Positions 1 to 7,594 of a stretch of DNA of 40,653 bases are shown piece by piece. This DNA is from Pseudomonadota bacterium. Its GTDB lineage: Bacteria; Myxococcota_A; UBA796; SXON01. How positions within the stretch are numbered: the first letter of the stretch is position 1; every line of letters begins with the position of its first letter. The stretch is from positions 1-40,653 of the forward strand of contig JAUXTN010000121.1 in the NCBI GenBank assembly GCA_030684355.1, read 5' to 3'. The notes beneath the pieces were generated by a model that saw only the letters and a program-made list of their open reading frames with translations, searched no databases and was not told the origin of the DNA. Both the position numbers and the translations under genes were made by a program.

Positions 1-103
1 GCGCGTCGGCGTGGGCGTAGAGGGCCGCGACGAGGCGGGGGGCGGCCGTGCGGAGCGCCACGGCGAGGGGGCTTGCCGGGGCGACGGGACGTCGGGCCCG
101 CAT
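1..103 (-). CDS. Possible 5' end of a minus-strand gene running off the left edge
   Basis: Reading leftwards from an ATG at 103, an open frame with almost exclusively G or C in third codon positions continues to the window edge. It encodes about 34 residues beginning MRARRPVAPASP, followed by an Ala/Leu/Arg-rich helical-looking stretch ending near LYAHADA. An in-frame GTG at 154 is an alternative start. No family can be recognised from so short a piece. The codon bias supports a real gene more than the plus-strand frames here do, which are Arg/Gly-rich and look like shadows. No clear ribosome binding site was seen for either start, so confidence is low. Confidence 0.35.
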   Translation of the reverse strand, partial: MRARRPVAPASPLAVALRTAAPRLVAALYAHADA

Positions 104-243
104 CGACGGGGACGAGCGGATCGGCGACAGGGCGGCGGGCAGGGCGGCGGGCACGGCCCAGTCTACCCCCGACCCCGACGCGGAGGCGCCCGGGCGGCGC
201 CTTGCCTTGGGACGGGGTACGTCGCGCTCCCGATGGAGGCAAT

Positions 244-924
244 ATGTTCCGCCTGACCCGCTTGTTCCCCCTCTTCGCGCTCGTCGGCTGCGCCGGCTCG
301 GTCCAGGTCGAGGACATCGATCCCTTCGGCGCCGCCGCCTCGGCGGTGTGGTTCCACTGGGACGACTCCGACTACGACTCGCTCCTCCTCACCAACGTGA
401 TGGGGGCGTGCGGGAAGTGGCAGGCGTACGCCGAGGCGTCCAAGGAGCTCGACGACGCCGTCGAGGACATGGACGAGAACGACTACTGCGAGGACGCCAA
501 GGAGCCCTCCCTGGCCGTGGCGCGCATCGCGAACGACCTGTTCCACGAGGGCACCCACATGCTCGCGCTCACCGTCTACGAAGACGGCAGCACCGAGCCC
601 GAAGAGGAGACCTACGAGGTCGGTGACCCCCGCCAGGCCCTCGGCGGCACGGTGACCTACTACGGGGCGAGCCCGTACGCGGCGATCCTCGCGGACTGGG
701 ACGAGGACGAGGACTGGGAGGACAACTGCGGCATCGACACGGACGACCTCGACGCCGACATCGACTCGTGGAGCCTCTCTGACGGCGAGCTGGAGCTTCT
801 GTCCGTGAAGGACGAGGGCGCCGCGGCGGGTGCGCTCGAGGCCGAGCTCGTGGACGAAGACGGCGACCGCGACGGCGACATCAGCGCCCGCTTCACCGCG
901 ACCTGGTGCGAGGTCGACCTATAG
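244..924 (+). CDS. Putative acidic lipoprotein, function unknown
   Basis: The product is 226 residues and begins MFRLTRLFPLFALVGC, a short basic, hydrophobic leader ending in a lipobox (ALVGC, Cys16), so it is probably an outer-membrane or periplasmic lipoprotein. The mature part is strongly acidic, with many Asp/Glu runs (for example DWDEDEDWEDNCG) and a few cysteines. I do not recognise a family. The ATG at 244 was chosen because GGAGG lies at 235-239, four bases upstream; the longer frame from 73 adds an unlikely Arg-rich leader. It precedes the next gene by only 18 bases, so the two may be co-transcribed. Similar acidic lipoproteins of unknown role recur elsewhere in this window. Confidence 0.7.
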   Translation: MFRLTRLFPLFALVGCAGSVQVEDIDPFGAAASAVWFHWDDSDYDSLLLTNVMGACGKWQAYAEASKELDDAVEDMDENDYCEDAKEPSLAVARIANDLFHEGTHMLALTVYEDGSTEPEEETYEVGDPRQALGGTVTYYGASPYAAILADWDEDEDWEDNCGIDTDDLDADIDSWSLSDGELELLSVKDEGAAAGALEAELVDEDGDRDGDISARFTATWCEVDL

Positions 925-942
925 TGCGGCCGGGCCTCCACG

Positions 943-1614
943 GTGTCTGACCGCAACACCGGCCTCTTCCTGCCCGGGCACGTCCCGGCCGCCGCGATCG
1001 CCGCGGTGGCCTGGGGCGCGCCGGGCGTGAGCGTCGAGCAGCTCCGGGGCGACGAGGCCGTCCGCGTCGGCCACGGCACCCGCGACGGCCGGCCCTACAC
1101 CCACGTCGGCCTGCGCCTCTTCGAGGTGGGCGGCCTGCTCCTGCTCGATCAGCCGGATCTCCCCGGCGCCGACGAGCTCGAGCGCGTGCTCGGGGACACC
1201 CTCTCGGCCCGCTACGGGCAGGCGGTCTTCCTCTTCTACGACGAGGTCAACGCCGCCGGCGGCCACGCGCGCTTCGAGGGCGGTCGGCTCGTGAGCCGCC
1301 TCGTCTACGACGGGCGCGGGAGCGTGCCCGTGCGGCGCACCCTCGGGCGGGACGAGGTCCTGGTCGGCCTGGATCCGTCCGACTGGGTGTGGGTCCCCGG
1401 CGCGGCGGCGGTCGAGGCCGGCGCGGCCGCGATCCTCGGCCCCGGCATCCGCGACGACGACGACATCGAGCGCCTCATCACCGGGGCGGCTGCGGTCGCG
1501 GTGGAGCCGCCTACCGAGGCACCGCCCTCGGGGCGTGGCACCTCGGCGCCCCCGCCAGCGCGGCCCTCCCGCCTGCGCGGCCTCCTGCGGAGGCTCGTGG
1601 GGCGGGGTTCGTAG
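943..1614 (+). CDS. Hypothetical protein, 223 aa
   Basis: The frame opens with GTG (VSDRNTGLFLPGH) 18 bases after the preceding lipoprotein gene and shows the high-GC3 codon usage of the neighbourhood. No signal peptide or membrane segment is visible, so a cytoplasmic location is likely. The first 150 residues look like a compact alpha/beta domain with hydrophobic strands such as VGGLLLLDQ and AVFLFYDE. The C-terminal 50 residues are Pro/Ala/Arg-rich and probably disordered, ending in a basic tail (RLRGLLRRLVGRGS). I recognise no family and assign no function. The ribosome binding site is weak, so the exact start is uncertain. Confidence 0.6.
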   Translation: MSDRNTGLFLPGHVPAAAIAAVAWGAPGVSVEQLRGDEAVRVGHGTRDGRPYTHVGLRLFEVGGLLLLDQPDLPGADELERVLGDTLSARYGQAVFLFYDEVNAAGGHARFEGGRLVSRLVYDGRGSVPVRRTLGRDEVLVGLDPSDWVWVPGAAAVEAGAAAILGPGIRDDDDIERLITGAAAVAVEPPTEAPPSGRGTSAPPPARPSRLRGLLRRLVGRGS

Positions 1615-1666
1615 CGGGCGCGCTCGCGGCGGCCCTCACGACGGCTTGAGCCGGAGCAGCGGCCGC

Positions 1667-2278
1667 CTACCGCCGCTTCGGCGGCATGTCGAACCCCCGC
1701 AAGTCCCGCATCCGCCCCGCCATGAGCGCGAACAAGGCGCGGAGCTGCGCGGCGGGCTCCGGCTCGCCGACGAAGTCGAGCGCGGCGGCCACGGCCTCGA
1801 TGGTGGCGAGCTGCACGGGCGTCTCCGTGCGGCGGATGCGGAGCGGCGCGACCGGGGGCGCAGGCAGCGAGAGGGACGGGAGCGAGCCGAGCGGCGTGAT
1901 GCGACGGCGCATGGTCCGGACGTGCGACCAGCTCCCGTCGAGCACGACGATGGTGCGGACGGTGGTCGGCGCACGCGCGGGCGCCGCGCCCGGGTAGAGC
2001 ACCCACGCCTCCGGCGCGACGTGCCCGGTCAGGTCGAGTCGCGCCCCGGGGAGCCCATGGTCGACCATGGCGCAGTTGGGGAGCGCCCGCGCGACCACGC
2101 GACCGGTGTTGGACGTGCGCGGGACCTCCGTGTAGTGGCGGACGATCAGGAACCGCGTCTCGGTGCGGATGACGGGGATCTCCGCGCAGAAGCACGCGAA
2201 CGGCGGCATGCGACACCCGAAGCACTTCCCCTCGAGGACGGGGTCCTGAGCGGGGGGGAGGTGCGGCACGTCGAGCAT
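1667..2278 (-). CDS. tapT: DTW-domain tRNA-uridine aminocarboxypropyltransferase
   Basis: The 203-residue protein has the layout of the DTW (TapT/YfiP/DTWD) family. An N-terminal Cys cluster (CFGCRMPPFACFCAEIP, about residues 19-35) is followed by an RHYTEVPRTSNTGRV segment and the signature DGSW near residue 115. In characterised members the enzyme transfers the 3-amino-3-carboxypropyl group of SAM to uridine in the tRNA variable loop or D-loop (acp3U). The signature usually reads DGTW; here Thr is replaced by Ser, a conservative change. The ATG at 2278 has GGAGG about four bases upstream. It converges on the plus-strand orphan gene ending at 1614. Assignment to the family is firm; the exact tRNA position is not known. 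Confidence 0.85.
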   Translation of the reverse strand: MLDVPHLPPAQDPVLEGKCFGCRMPPFACFCAEIPVIRTETRFLIVRHYTEVPRTSNTGRVVARALPNCAMVDHGLPGARLDLTGHVAPEAWVLYPGAAPARAPTTVRTIVVLDGSWSHVRTMRRRITPLGSLPSLSLPAPPVAPLRIRRTETPVQLATIEAVAAALDFVGEPEPAAQLRALFALMAGRMRDLRGFDMPPKRR

Positions 2279-2366
2279 CCCGCCTCCTACGTCGGGGGGG
2301 ACGCGCGGGCCACGGCGGGCAGACCGCTCAGCGCCGCACCCACAGCGCGAGCGTCCGCATCACCCA

Positions 2367-2729
2367 TCAATCCGGGCACTTCCCATACCGCCGCTTGCAC
2401 CCGACCACGCGCACCTCCACCTTGGCGACCCCCGCGTCGATCATGTCGAGCTTCCGGGCGGCGCGCTGTGCGAGGTCGATGATACGCCCCTTCGCGTAGG
2501 GGCCGCGGTCGTTGATGACGACGCGCACGTGCCGGCCGGTGTCCGTGCGTGTCACCTTCACGACGGTGCCGAACGGGAGCGTGGGATGGGCGGCGGTGCG
2601 GAGGCTGGGGCGGAAGGGCTCGCCGCTGGCGGTCGGGCGGCCGGCCAGCTCCTTGCCGTACCAGCTCGCGAGGCCTGCCTGGTGGACCGGGTGGGCGCAG
2701 CCGAGGAGCGCGAGGAGGAGGGGGAGCAT
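2367..2729 (-). CDS. rlpA: RlpA-like double-psi beta-barrel lipoprotein
   Basis: A short leader with a lipobox (MLPLLLALLGC) is followed by a double-psi beta-barrel domain of the RlpA family. Visible motifs are ASWYGKELAGRPTASGEPF near the N-terminus and VVINDRGPYAKGRIIDL (about residues 70-86), which carries the conserved Asp of this fold. RlpA proteins are septal or peripheral lytic transglycosylases, or cell-wall-binding lipoproteins. This one is only 120 residues and has no C-terminal SPOR domain, so denuded-glycan targeting is not evident. The leader lacks basic residues when started at the ATG at 2729, and the ribosome binding site is weak, so initiation slightly upstream is possible. 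It lies divergent from the DUF4142 gene. Confidence 0.8.
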   Translation of the reverse strand: MLPLLLALLGCAHPVHQAGLASWYGKELAGRPTASGEPFRPSLRTAAHPTLPFGTVVKVTRTDTGRHVRVVINDRGPYAKGRIIDLAQRAARKLDMIDAGVAKVEVRVVGCKRRYGKCPD

Positions 2730-2805
2730 CCGGTCGCGTAGCCCGCGGCCGCCGGGAGGGCGCGCCCAAGCCTTGCCCGGTGCCTACACAAGGAGGGACT
2801 GGGGG

Positions 2806-3381
2806 ATGGACATGCGCTTGATGAACGTGGTTTTGTTCGCGACGATCCTGGGCTGGACGGCGACCGCAGCTGCGGCGGAACGGGCCAAGCTGGACGAGGG
2901 GCAGGCCCTCGGCGCGGCGATCACCGCCAACGCCAACGAGGTGATGGCGGGCAGCGCGATGGCGGCCCGCGCCCAGGACCCGGAGGTGCGCGCCTACGCC
3001 ATGCGGCTCATGGAGGACCACGCCAGCGCGAACCAGGCGCTCTTGAACTACCAGGAACAAGCGGGGATCAAGGCCACGGACAGCCGCCTGCGCGCGAAGC
3101 TGCTCACCGACGGCACGAAGATGACCGAGATGCTCTGGTCGAAGGACCCGAGCGCCATGGTCGACCAGCGCTTCCTCAGCGACTCGATCACCGACCACCG
3201 CGAGCTCCTCCGGAACCTCGACGAGGTCCTGATCCCGGCGGCCGTCAACTCGCCGGAGCTCACGGGCCTGCTCACGCGCCAGCGCGCGACCTACGCCGAG
3301 CACTTGCGCCAGGGCTGCATGATCGGGCGGCGCCTCGGGGCGGACACCGAGCAGTGCCCGATGGAGCCGGGGACGCGCTGA
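2806..3381 (+). CDS. DUF4142-type secreted protein
   Basis: This 191-residue protein starts at the ATG at 2806, which is preceded by a strong AAGGAGGG site at 2790-2797. A signal peptide (MDMRLMNVVLFATILGW, cleaved near TAAAAE) directs export. The mature helical domain contains the pattern typical of DUF4142 (a ferritin-like four-helix bundle of unknown function): AAITANANEVMAGSAMAAR, then AYAMRLMEDHASANQALL, then a late DHRELLRNLDEVLIPAA helix. Members are often linked to envelope stress, but no mechanism is established. It is transcribed away from rlpA and converges on ddl, with 36 bases between stop codons. Family assignment is good; function is not inferred. Confidence 0.75.
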   Translation: MDMRLMNVVLFATILGWTATAAAAERAKLDEGQALGAAITANANEVMAGSAMAARAQDPEVRAYAMRLMEDHASANQALLNYQEQAGIKATDSRLRAKLLTDGTKMTEMLWSKDPSAMVDQRFLSDSITDHRELLRNLDEVLIPAAVNSPELTGLLTRQRATYAEHLRQGCMIGRRLGADTEQCPMEPGTR

Positions 3382-3417
3382 CGCGGGCCGCTCCGCCGGG
3401 CCCAGGCTGAGGACGGG

Positions 3418-4635
3418 CTACTTCAACGCCTTGAACCCGAACTCGCGCGAGATCCGCCGCTCGGATGCGCGGCGGGCCTCGGCCTCGTCGAGCATCGCGG
3501 TGAGCAGCTCGGTGTAGGTGAGCGAGGGCGACGACGCCGACCAGAGGTAGTGCGCCACGGAGCCGGGCAAGGTGTTGATCTCGTTGAAGTAGAGCGCGCC
3601 CTTGGCGCCGTCGAGGATGAAGTCGATGCGGGAGACGCCCTGGCACCCCAGGGCGTCGTACACCGTGCACGCGTACGCGCGGGCGGCCGCCTTGAACTCG
3701 GCGGGGAGCTCGGGGGGGTCCGTCACGCGCGCCATCGTGGCCATGCCGGCGCTCGGGGCCTTCTTCTTGCCGCCGGGGCCCACGTACTTGTCCTCGTAGG
3801 TGAGGACGCCCGACTTCGAGCGGCGCACCGGCATCTCGACGACCGAGGCCACGGGCGCGCCCCCCTCGCGGCGGACCGACACGTTGATCTCGGACAGATC
3901 GACGACGCAGGGCTCGACGATGGCCTGGGTGTCGTGCTGGAAGACCTTCACCAGCGCGGCGATGAGCCCGGGGGCGTCGTCCACCTTGGCCACGCCGACG
4001 CTCGAGCCGAGGTTGGCGGGCTTGACGAAGAGCGGCCAGGGCCCAAGCGTCGTGAGGCGCTCGATGACCGGCGTGGGGTCCTTCGTGCTCCACTGGTGCT
4101 GCTCGACGACCTCCCAGGGGAGAACCGGCACGCCACGCTGGGCGGCGAGCGCCTTCGTGGTGGGCTTGCTCATGCCGACCGCCGCCGCGCGCACGGGGGC
4201 GCCGGTGTAGGGCAGCTCGGTGAGCTCGAAGAGGCCCTGGATGCAGCCGTCCTCGCCGTAGGTGCCGTGCAGGAGCGGCATCCACACGTCGACCGGGAGC
4301 ACGACATCCTTCTTGGGGGCGCCGCCGAAGAGCCGCGCCACCGATGCGAGCACGCCCTCCTTGCTGCCGCGGACGAGGCCGCCGATGCCCGGCGTGGGGA
4401 GGAGCGTGACCTCCTCCACCTCGAGCTTCGCCCCCTCGGTGCGGCCGTGGAACGCCGCGTAGAAGGCGCGGTCCTTCAGCTTCTCGCCGGTCCACCAGCG
4501 GCCGTGGAGGTCGATGTAGACGAGCGTGACCCTGTATTGGGTCGTGTCGATGGCCTGCGCGGCCTCGAGCGCGGTGATGACGGAGATCTCGTGCTCGACG
4601 GAGCGGCCGCCGTAGACGATTGCGACGTTCTTCAT
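3418..4635 (-). CDS. ddl: D-alanine--D-alanine ligase
   Basis: The 405-residue protein is an ATP-grasp ligase joining two D-alanines for peptidoglycan precursor synthesis. Hallmarks are VYGGRSVEHEIS (7-18), HGTYGEDG (123-130), FVKPANLGSSVGV (203-215) and the metal-binding end motif NEINTLPGS (351-359). It is somewhat longer than the usual 300-370 residues. The omega-loop region after DKY (283-305) is GGKKKAPSAGMAT-like and lacks the TQYxCP segment carrying the substrate-loop Tyr of E. coli DdlB, so D-Ala versus another second substrate is not settled by sequence. It starts 30 bases after the Mur ligase stop, as third gene of a hydrolase-Mur ligase-ddl operon. Confidence 0.88.
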   Translation of the reverse strand: MKNVAIVYGGRSVEHEISVITALEAAQAIDTTQYRVTLVYIDLHGRWWTGEKLKDRAFYAAFHGRTEGAKLEVEEVTLLPTPGIGGLVRGSKEGVLASVARLFGGAPKKDVVLPVDVWMPLLHGTYGEDGCIQGLFELTELPYTGAPVRAAAVGMSKPTTKALAAQRGVPVLPWEVVEQHQWSTKDPTPVIERLTTLGPWPLFVKPANLGSSVGVAKVDDAPGLIAALVKVFQHDTQAIVEPCVVDLSEINVSVRREGGAPVASVVEMPVRRSKSGVLTYEDKYVGPGGKKKAPSAGMATMARVTDPPELPAEFKAAARAYACTVYDALGCQGVSRIDFILDGAKGALYFNEINTLPGSVAHYLWSASSPSLTYTELLTAMLDEAEARRASERRISREFGFKALK

Positions 4636-4665
4636 GGCGCGCCTCTTATCCGCATCGCTGCGGGC

Positions 4666-6315
4666 CTACAGGATGACCGTGCCTTCGTACAGGTCGGGCA
4701 GGTCGTTCTCGACGAGCACGACATCGCCGGGGGCCTGCTCCTTCTGGAGCGCGGCGAACGCCTCGTCGCGACGCGCGTACCACCGCACGGCGTCGTCCTT
4801 GGCGCCGCCCTCCCTCAACCCCGTCGCGAGCGCGAGCCGGTTGGTCTCGCCGACGAGCAGCACGAGGTCGCATACCTTGGCGGCCTTCGCCGCGACCTCG
4901 CGGTTGCGGGCCTCCTGCTGGTCCCCGAGCTCGACCATGCCCGGCGTGACGAGGATGCGGCGGGTGCCGGGCATCGTGGCGAGCACGTCCAGCGCGGCGT
5001 CGAACCCCGCCGGGTTGGAGTTGTAGGCGTCGTGCAGCCAGGTCACCGCGCCCATCTGCTGCACCTGGAGCCGGTTCTCGACGGGCCGGAGGGTGCGGAT
5101 GACGGCGAGGAGCACGTCGGGGTGCACGCCCTGGGCCGCGGCCATCGTGAACGCGGCCATCAGGTTCGACAGCATCGGGCGGCCGTGCAGCGGGGTGGTG
5201 CCCGGGTAGGCCTTGCCTTGCCAATGGAGCGTGAAGCGGCTGCCCTCGGGCGTCGTCTCCACGTGGGTCATGCGGGTGGCGAGATCGTCCCCGTCACCCG
5301 GGCCTTCTCCGAACCCGTAGAGCAGGGTCGTCTTCTTGGCGAACTCCACCGACATGCGCCGCGCGCCCGGATCGTCGCCGTTGCAGACGAGGATGCCGTC
5401 GGCCGGGACGGCCTGGGCGAGCTCGCTCTTGGCCTTGTAGACGTTCTCGGGGCTGCCGAACCGCTCGAGGTGCATGATGCCGACCGCCGTGACGATCGCG
5501 GCCTTGGGCGGCGTGAAGTCACACAGGCGCTTCACGCTGCCGATGTTGTAGGCGCCCATCTCCATCACCGCCCAGGTGTGGTGGGCCTTCATCTTCTCGC
5601 GGATCTCGCGGGTGACCCCCATGGGCGTGTTGATGCTCTTGGCGGTCCAGAACGTCGGGGCGTCCGCGGAGAGGAGCTCGCCGAGGATCATCTTGGTCGA
5701 GGTCTTCCCGTAGCTGCCGGTGATGCCGATGACGGTGGGGTGCACGTCCGCGAGGATCTTGCGCGCCTCGGCCTGGAAGCCGTCCTGGATGCGCTGCTCG
5801 CCGGGGGCGAGGAGCCGCTCGGCCAGCATCAGGAACAGCGGGGTGATCTGGAAGATCACCACGAGCCAGAGCCACGCGAGCGCCGGCCCGAAGAGGCCGC
5901 CCGCCACAAGGAGCACGATCACGAACGGAACGGTGAACGCCGCTCCGAGCGAGAGGGCGAGGCGGTAGATGCGTGTCGCCCGCTGGGTCATCACCAGCTT
6001 CTTCTTGCCGGTCACCCGCGGGTCGACCTCGCCGCGGGCCATCGCCAGGAGCCCGACCATGGCGCCGGTGGCGGCGCCCACGGTCACGGACGGCCAGGCG
6101 TGGGCGGCCCCGAGGGCCAGCGCCGTCGGGAGCGCCACCACGGTGCCCCGGCGGTCAAACGCGCCGTTGTCCCGGCACCACGCCCAGAACCGCACGCTGT
6201 CGTACTCCTCCTGCTGGAAGTACCGCATCAGGTGGATGAGGCGGCGCGCGATGAACGCCCCCGCGCCGACGAGGAGGAGCGCGACGTGGAGCACGAGGAG
6301 GACCGTGGGGTTCAT
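4666..6315 (-). CDS. Membrane-anchored MurF-like Mur ligase
   Basis: This 549-residue protein has an N-terminal membrane region (hydrophobic stretches at about 4-25, 57-72, 78-93, 118-140 and 143-165) followed by Mur ligase ATPase and C-terminal domains. The P-loop is GITGSYGKTSTK (197-208); further on are AVMEMGAY, the GNP-like SNLMAAF and HDAYNSNPAG, all typical of MurF (UDP-MurNAc-tripeptide:D-Ala-D-Ala ligase). The usual soluble MurF N-terminal substrate domain is missing and replaced by membrane helices. The ATG at 6315 overlaps the TGA of the preceding hydrolase gene (ATGA), fixing the start. Co-transcription with ddl supports a peptidoglycan-type ligation role, but the substrate could be membrane-linked. 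Whether it is the main MurF is unknown. Confidence 0.8.
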   Translation of the reverse strand: MNPTVLLVLHVALLLVGAGAFIARRLIHLMRYFQQEEYDSVRFWAWCRDNGAFDRRGTVVALPTALALGAAHAWPSVTVGAATGAMVGLLAMARGEVDPRVTGKKKLVMTQRATRIYRLALSLGAAFTVPFVIVLLVAGGLFGPALAWLWLVVIFQITPLFLMLAERLLAPGEQRIQDGFQAEARKILADVHPTVIGITGSYGKTSTKMILGELLSADAPTFWTAKSINTPMGVTREIREKMKAHHTWAVMEMGAYNIGSVKRLCDFTPPKAAIVTAVGIMHLERFGSPENVYKAKSELAQAVPADGILVCNGDDPGARRMSVEFAKKTTLLYGFGEGPGDGDDLATRMTHVETTPEGSRFTLHWQGKAYPGTTPLHGRPMLSNLMAAFTMAAAQGVHPDVLLAVIRTLRPVENRLQVQQMGAVTWLHDAYNSNPAGFDAALDVLATMPGTRRILVTPGMVELGDQQEARNREVAAKAAKVCDLVLLVGETNRLALATGLREGGAKDDAVRWYARRDEAFAALQKEQAPGDVVLVENDLPDLYEGTVIL

Positions 6316-7088
6316 GGGGCCACCGTCGTGTAGAAGCGCTTGAGTTGGGCCGCGCACTGGTGGGCGCCGCCGCCGAGGAACGGGAAGTGCCCCTGCCCCT
6401 CGAGCACGACCAGCTCGGCGCCCGCGATGAGGCTCTTGTAGCGCTCGGCCATGTCGACGGGGGTCTGGTCATCCTCCCGGCCCCAGAGGAGGAACGTCGG
6501 CGCGCGCACCTGCCGCGCCTGCTCCTGGAGGTCCTCGGCGACCACGCGCGAGAGGATCGAGCGGAGGGGCTCCTTGGCGGCCCGGAAGTCGGGCGAGCCG
6601 AACTTGCCTTCGCGCCAGCGGAGGAGCGGCTCGCGCAGCGCCGCGGGGAGCATGCGCGCGAGCTTGCCGAGCCAGCGGGAGAACACGACGCGGGCGCGCT
6701 GCCGGAACGAGCGCTTCGGACGCAGGCCCGCCGCGCCGATGAGCACGATGGAGCGCACGCGATCCGGGTAGTGGGCCCCCATCTGCACGCTCACGCGGCC
6801 GCCGAAGGAGTGGCCGACGAGATCGGCCTGCGCGATGCCCCGCTCGTCGAGCCACGCGAGGATGCGCCGGGCGTACGCGAAGGTGTCCCACTCGATGGGG
6901 GGGGCCTCGGAGACGCCGAACCCGGGGAGGTCGAGCACGTAGCGGGTGCCGACGGCGCCGAGGAGCTCGGCCATCGGGAGCATGGACGCGTGGGTCTGGC
7001 CCCAGCCATGCATGAAGACGAGCGCGCGGGTGGATCCGGCCGGCCCCGGGAGCACCTTGGCGTGGATCTGGGGGAGGGCGTCGGTCAT
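6312..7088 (-). CDS. Alpha/beta hydrolase
   Basis: The 258-residue protein shows a classic alpha/beta-hydrolase layout: oxyanion region FMHGWG (25-30), nucleophile elbow GHSFGG (Ser94), an acidic residue in GREDDQTP (about Asp206/207) and the catalytic His in GQGHFPF (His234). A helical cap lies between about 120 and 185. No signal peptide is seen, so it is probably cytoplasmic. It is the first gene of the operon whose next members are a MurF-like ligase (4-base ATGA overlap) and ddl, which suggests an esterase or amidase role in envelope precursor metabolism. The substrate cannot be read from the sequence. The ribosome binding site is weak. Confidence 0.82.
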   Translation of the reverse strand: MTDALPQIHAKVLPGPAGSTRALVFMHGWGQTHASMLPMAELLGAVGTRYVLDLPGFGVSEAPPIEWDTFAYARRILAWLDERGIAQADLVGHSFGGRVSVQMGAHYPDRVRSIVLIGAAGLRPKRSFRQRARVVFSRWLGKLARMLPAALREPLLRWREGKFGSPDFRAAKEPLRSILSRVVAEDLQEQARQVRAPTFLLWGREDDQTPVDMAERYKSLIAGAELVVLEGQGHFPFLGGGAHQCAAQLKRFYTTVAP

Positions 7089-7251
7089 CCGGGTCCGTGA
7101 GGCACGCTGTCGTAACTGGATGTTTCGACGGCGGTAGCACCTAACGTGGCTCTTGGCGCGTCAAGAAGGCAACATCGCGCCGATGCACCCGATTTCCCGC
7201 CGCGGTACGGCCAAACCGGTGGTATCTGAAGGTCAACCGAAGGTCGCCGCC

Positions 7252-7518
7252 ATGCTCCTCGCCCTGCTCGCCCTCGCCTGCTCGGGCGGCCCCCGCCTCC
7301 CCACCTTCGACTGCGGCAAGGTCATCTGTGACGCCAGCCAGATCTGCCTGCACTGGACCCCCGCGGACAGCGCGGCGCCCCCCGACGCGGGCCACGGCTG
7401 CGTGGAGGCCCCCGAAGAGTGTGGCGCGATCCCGACGTGCGAGTGCGCGGGCGACGTGTGCACGTCCGACTGCGATCTCGACGGCGGCGGCGTGACCTGC
7501 ACCGGGGACGAGCCGTAG
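7252..7518 (+). CDS. Small cysteine-rich lipoprotein
   Basis: From the ATG at 7252 the product is 88 residues: a very short hydrophobic leader with a lipobox (LLALLALAC) and then a cysteine-rich domain with a dozen Cys in patterns such as FDCGKVICD, QICLHW and CECAGDVCTSDCD. Such disulphide-rich knots are common among secreted orphan lipoproteins of Myxococcota; no function is known. The frame extends upstream to 7153, and starts there (ATG 7183 or a GTG near the VVSEGQPK segment) would give a leader with basic residues, so the true start may be further 5'. GAAGG sits about nine bases before 7252. It is divergent from the hydrolase operon. Confidence 0.6.
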   Translation: MLLALLALACSGGPRLPTFDCGKVICDASQICLHWTPADSAAPPDAGHGCVEAPEECGAIPTCECAGDVCTSDCDLDGGGVTCTGDEP

Positions 7519-7594
7519 CCAGGCCGGCTAGCGCACGGCCTGTCTGCGACGGCCTCTCGTTCGCCACGCATCGCCCGGCATAGACTCCGCCGCG

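Noticed and set aside
3550..6333. 927-residue plus-strand open frame opposite ddl and the Mur ligase
   Set aside because: Composition is dominated by Arg/His/Gly/Ala/Glu with no recognisable motif, while both minus-strand genes have complete family signatures. It is a GC-driven shadow frame.
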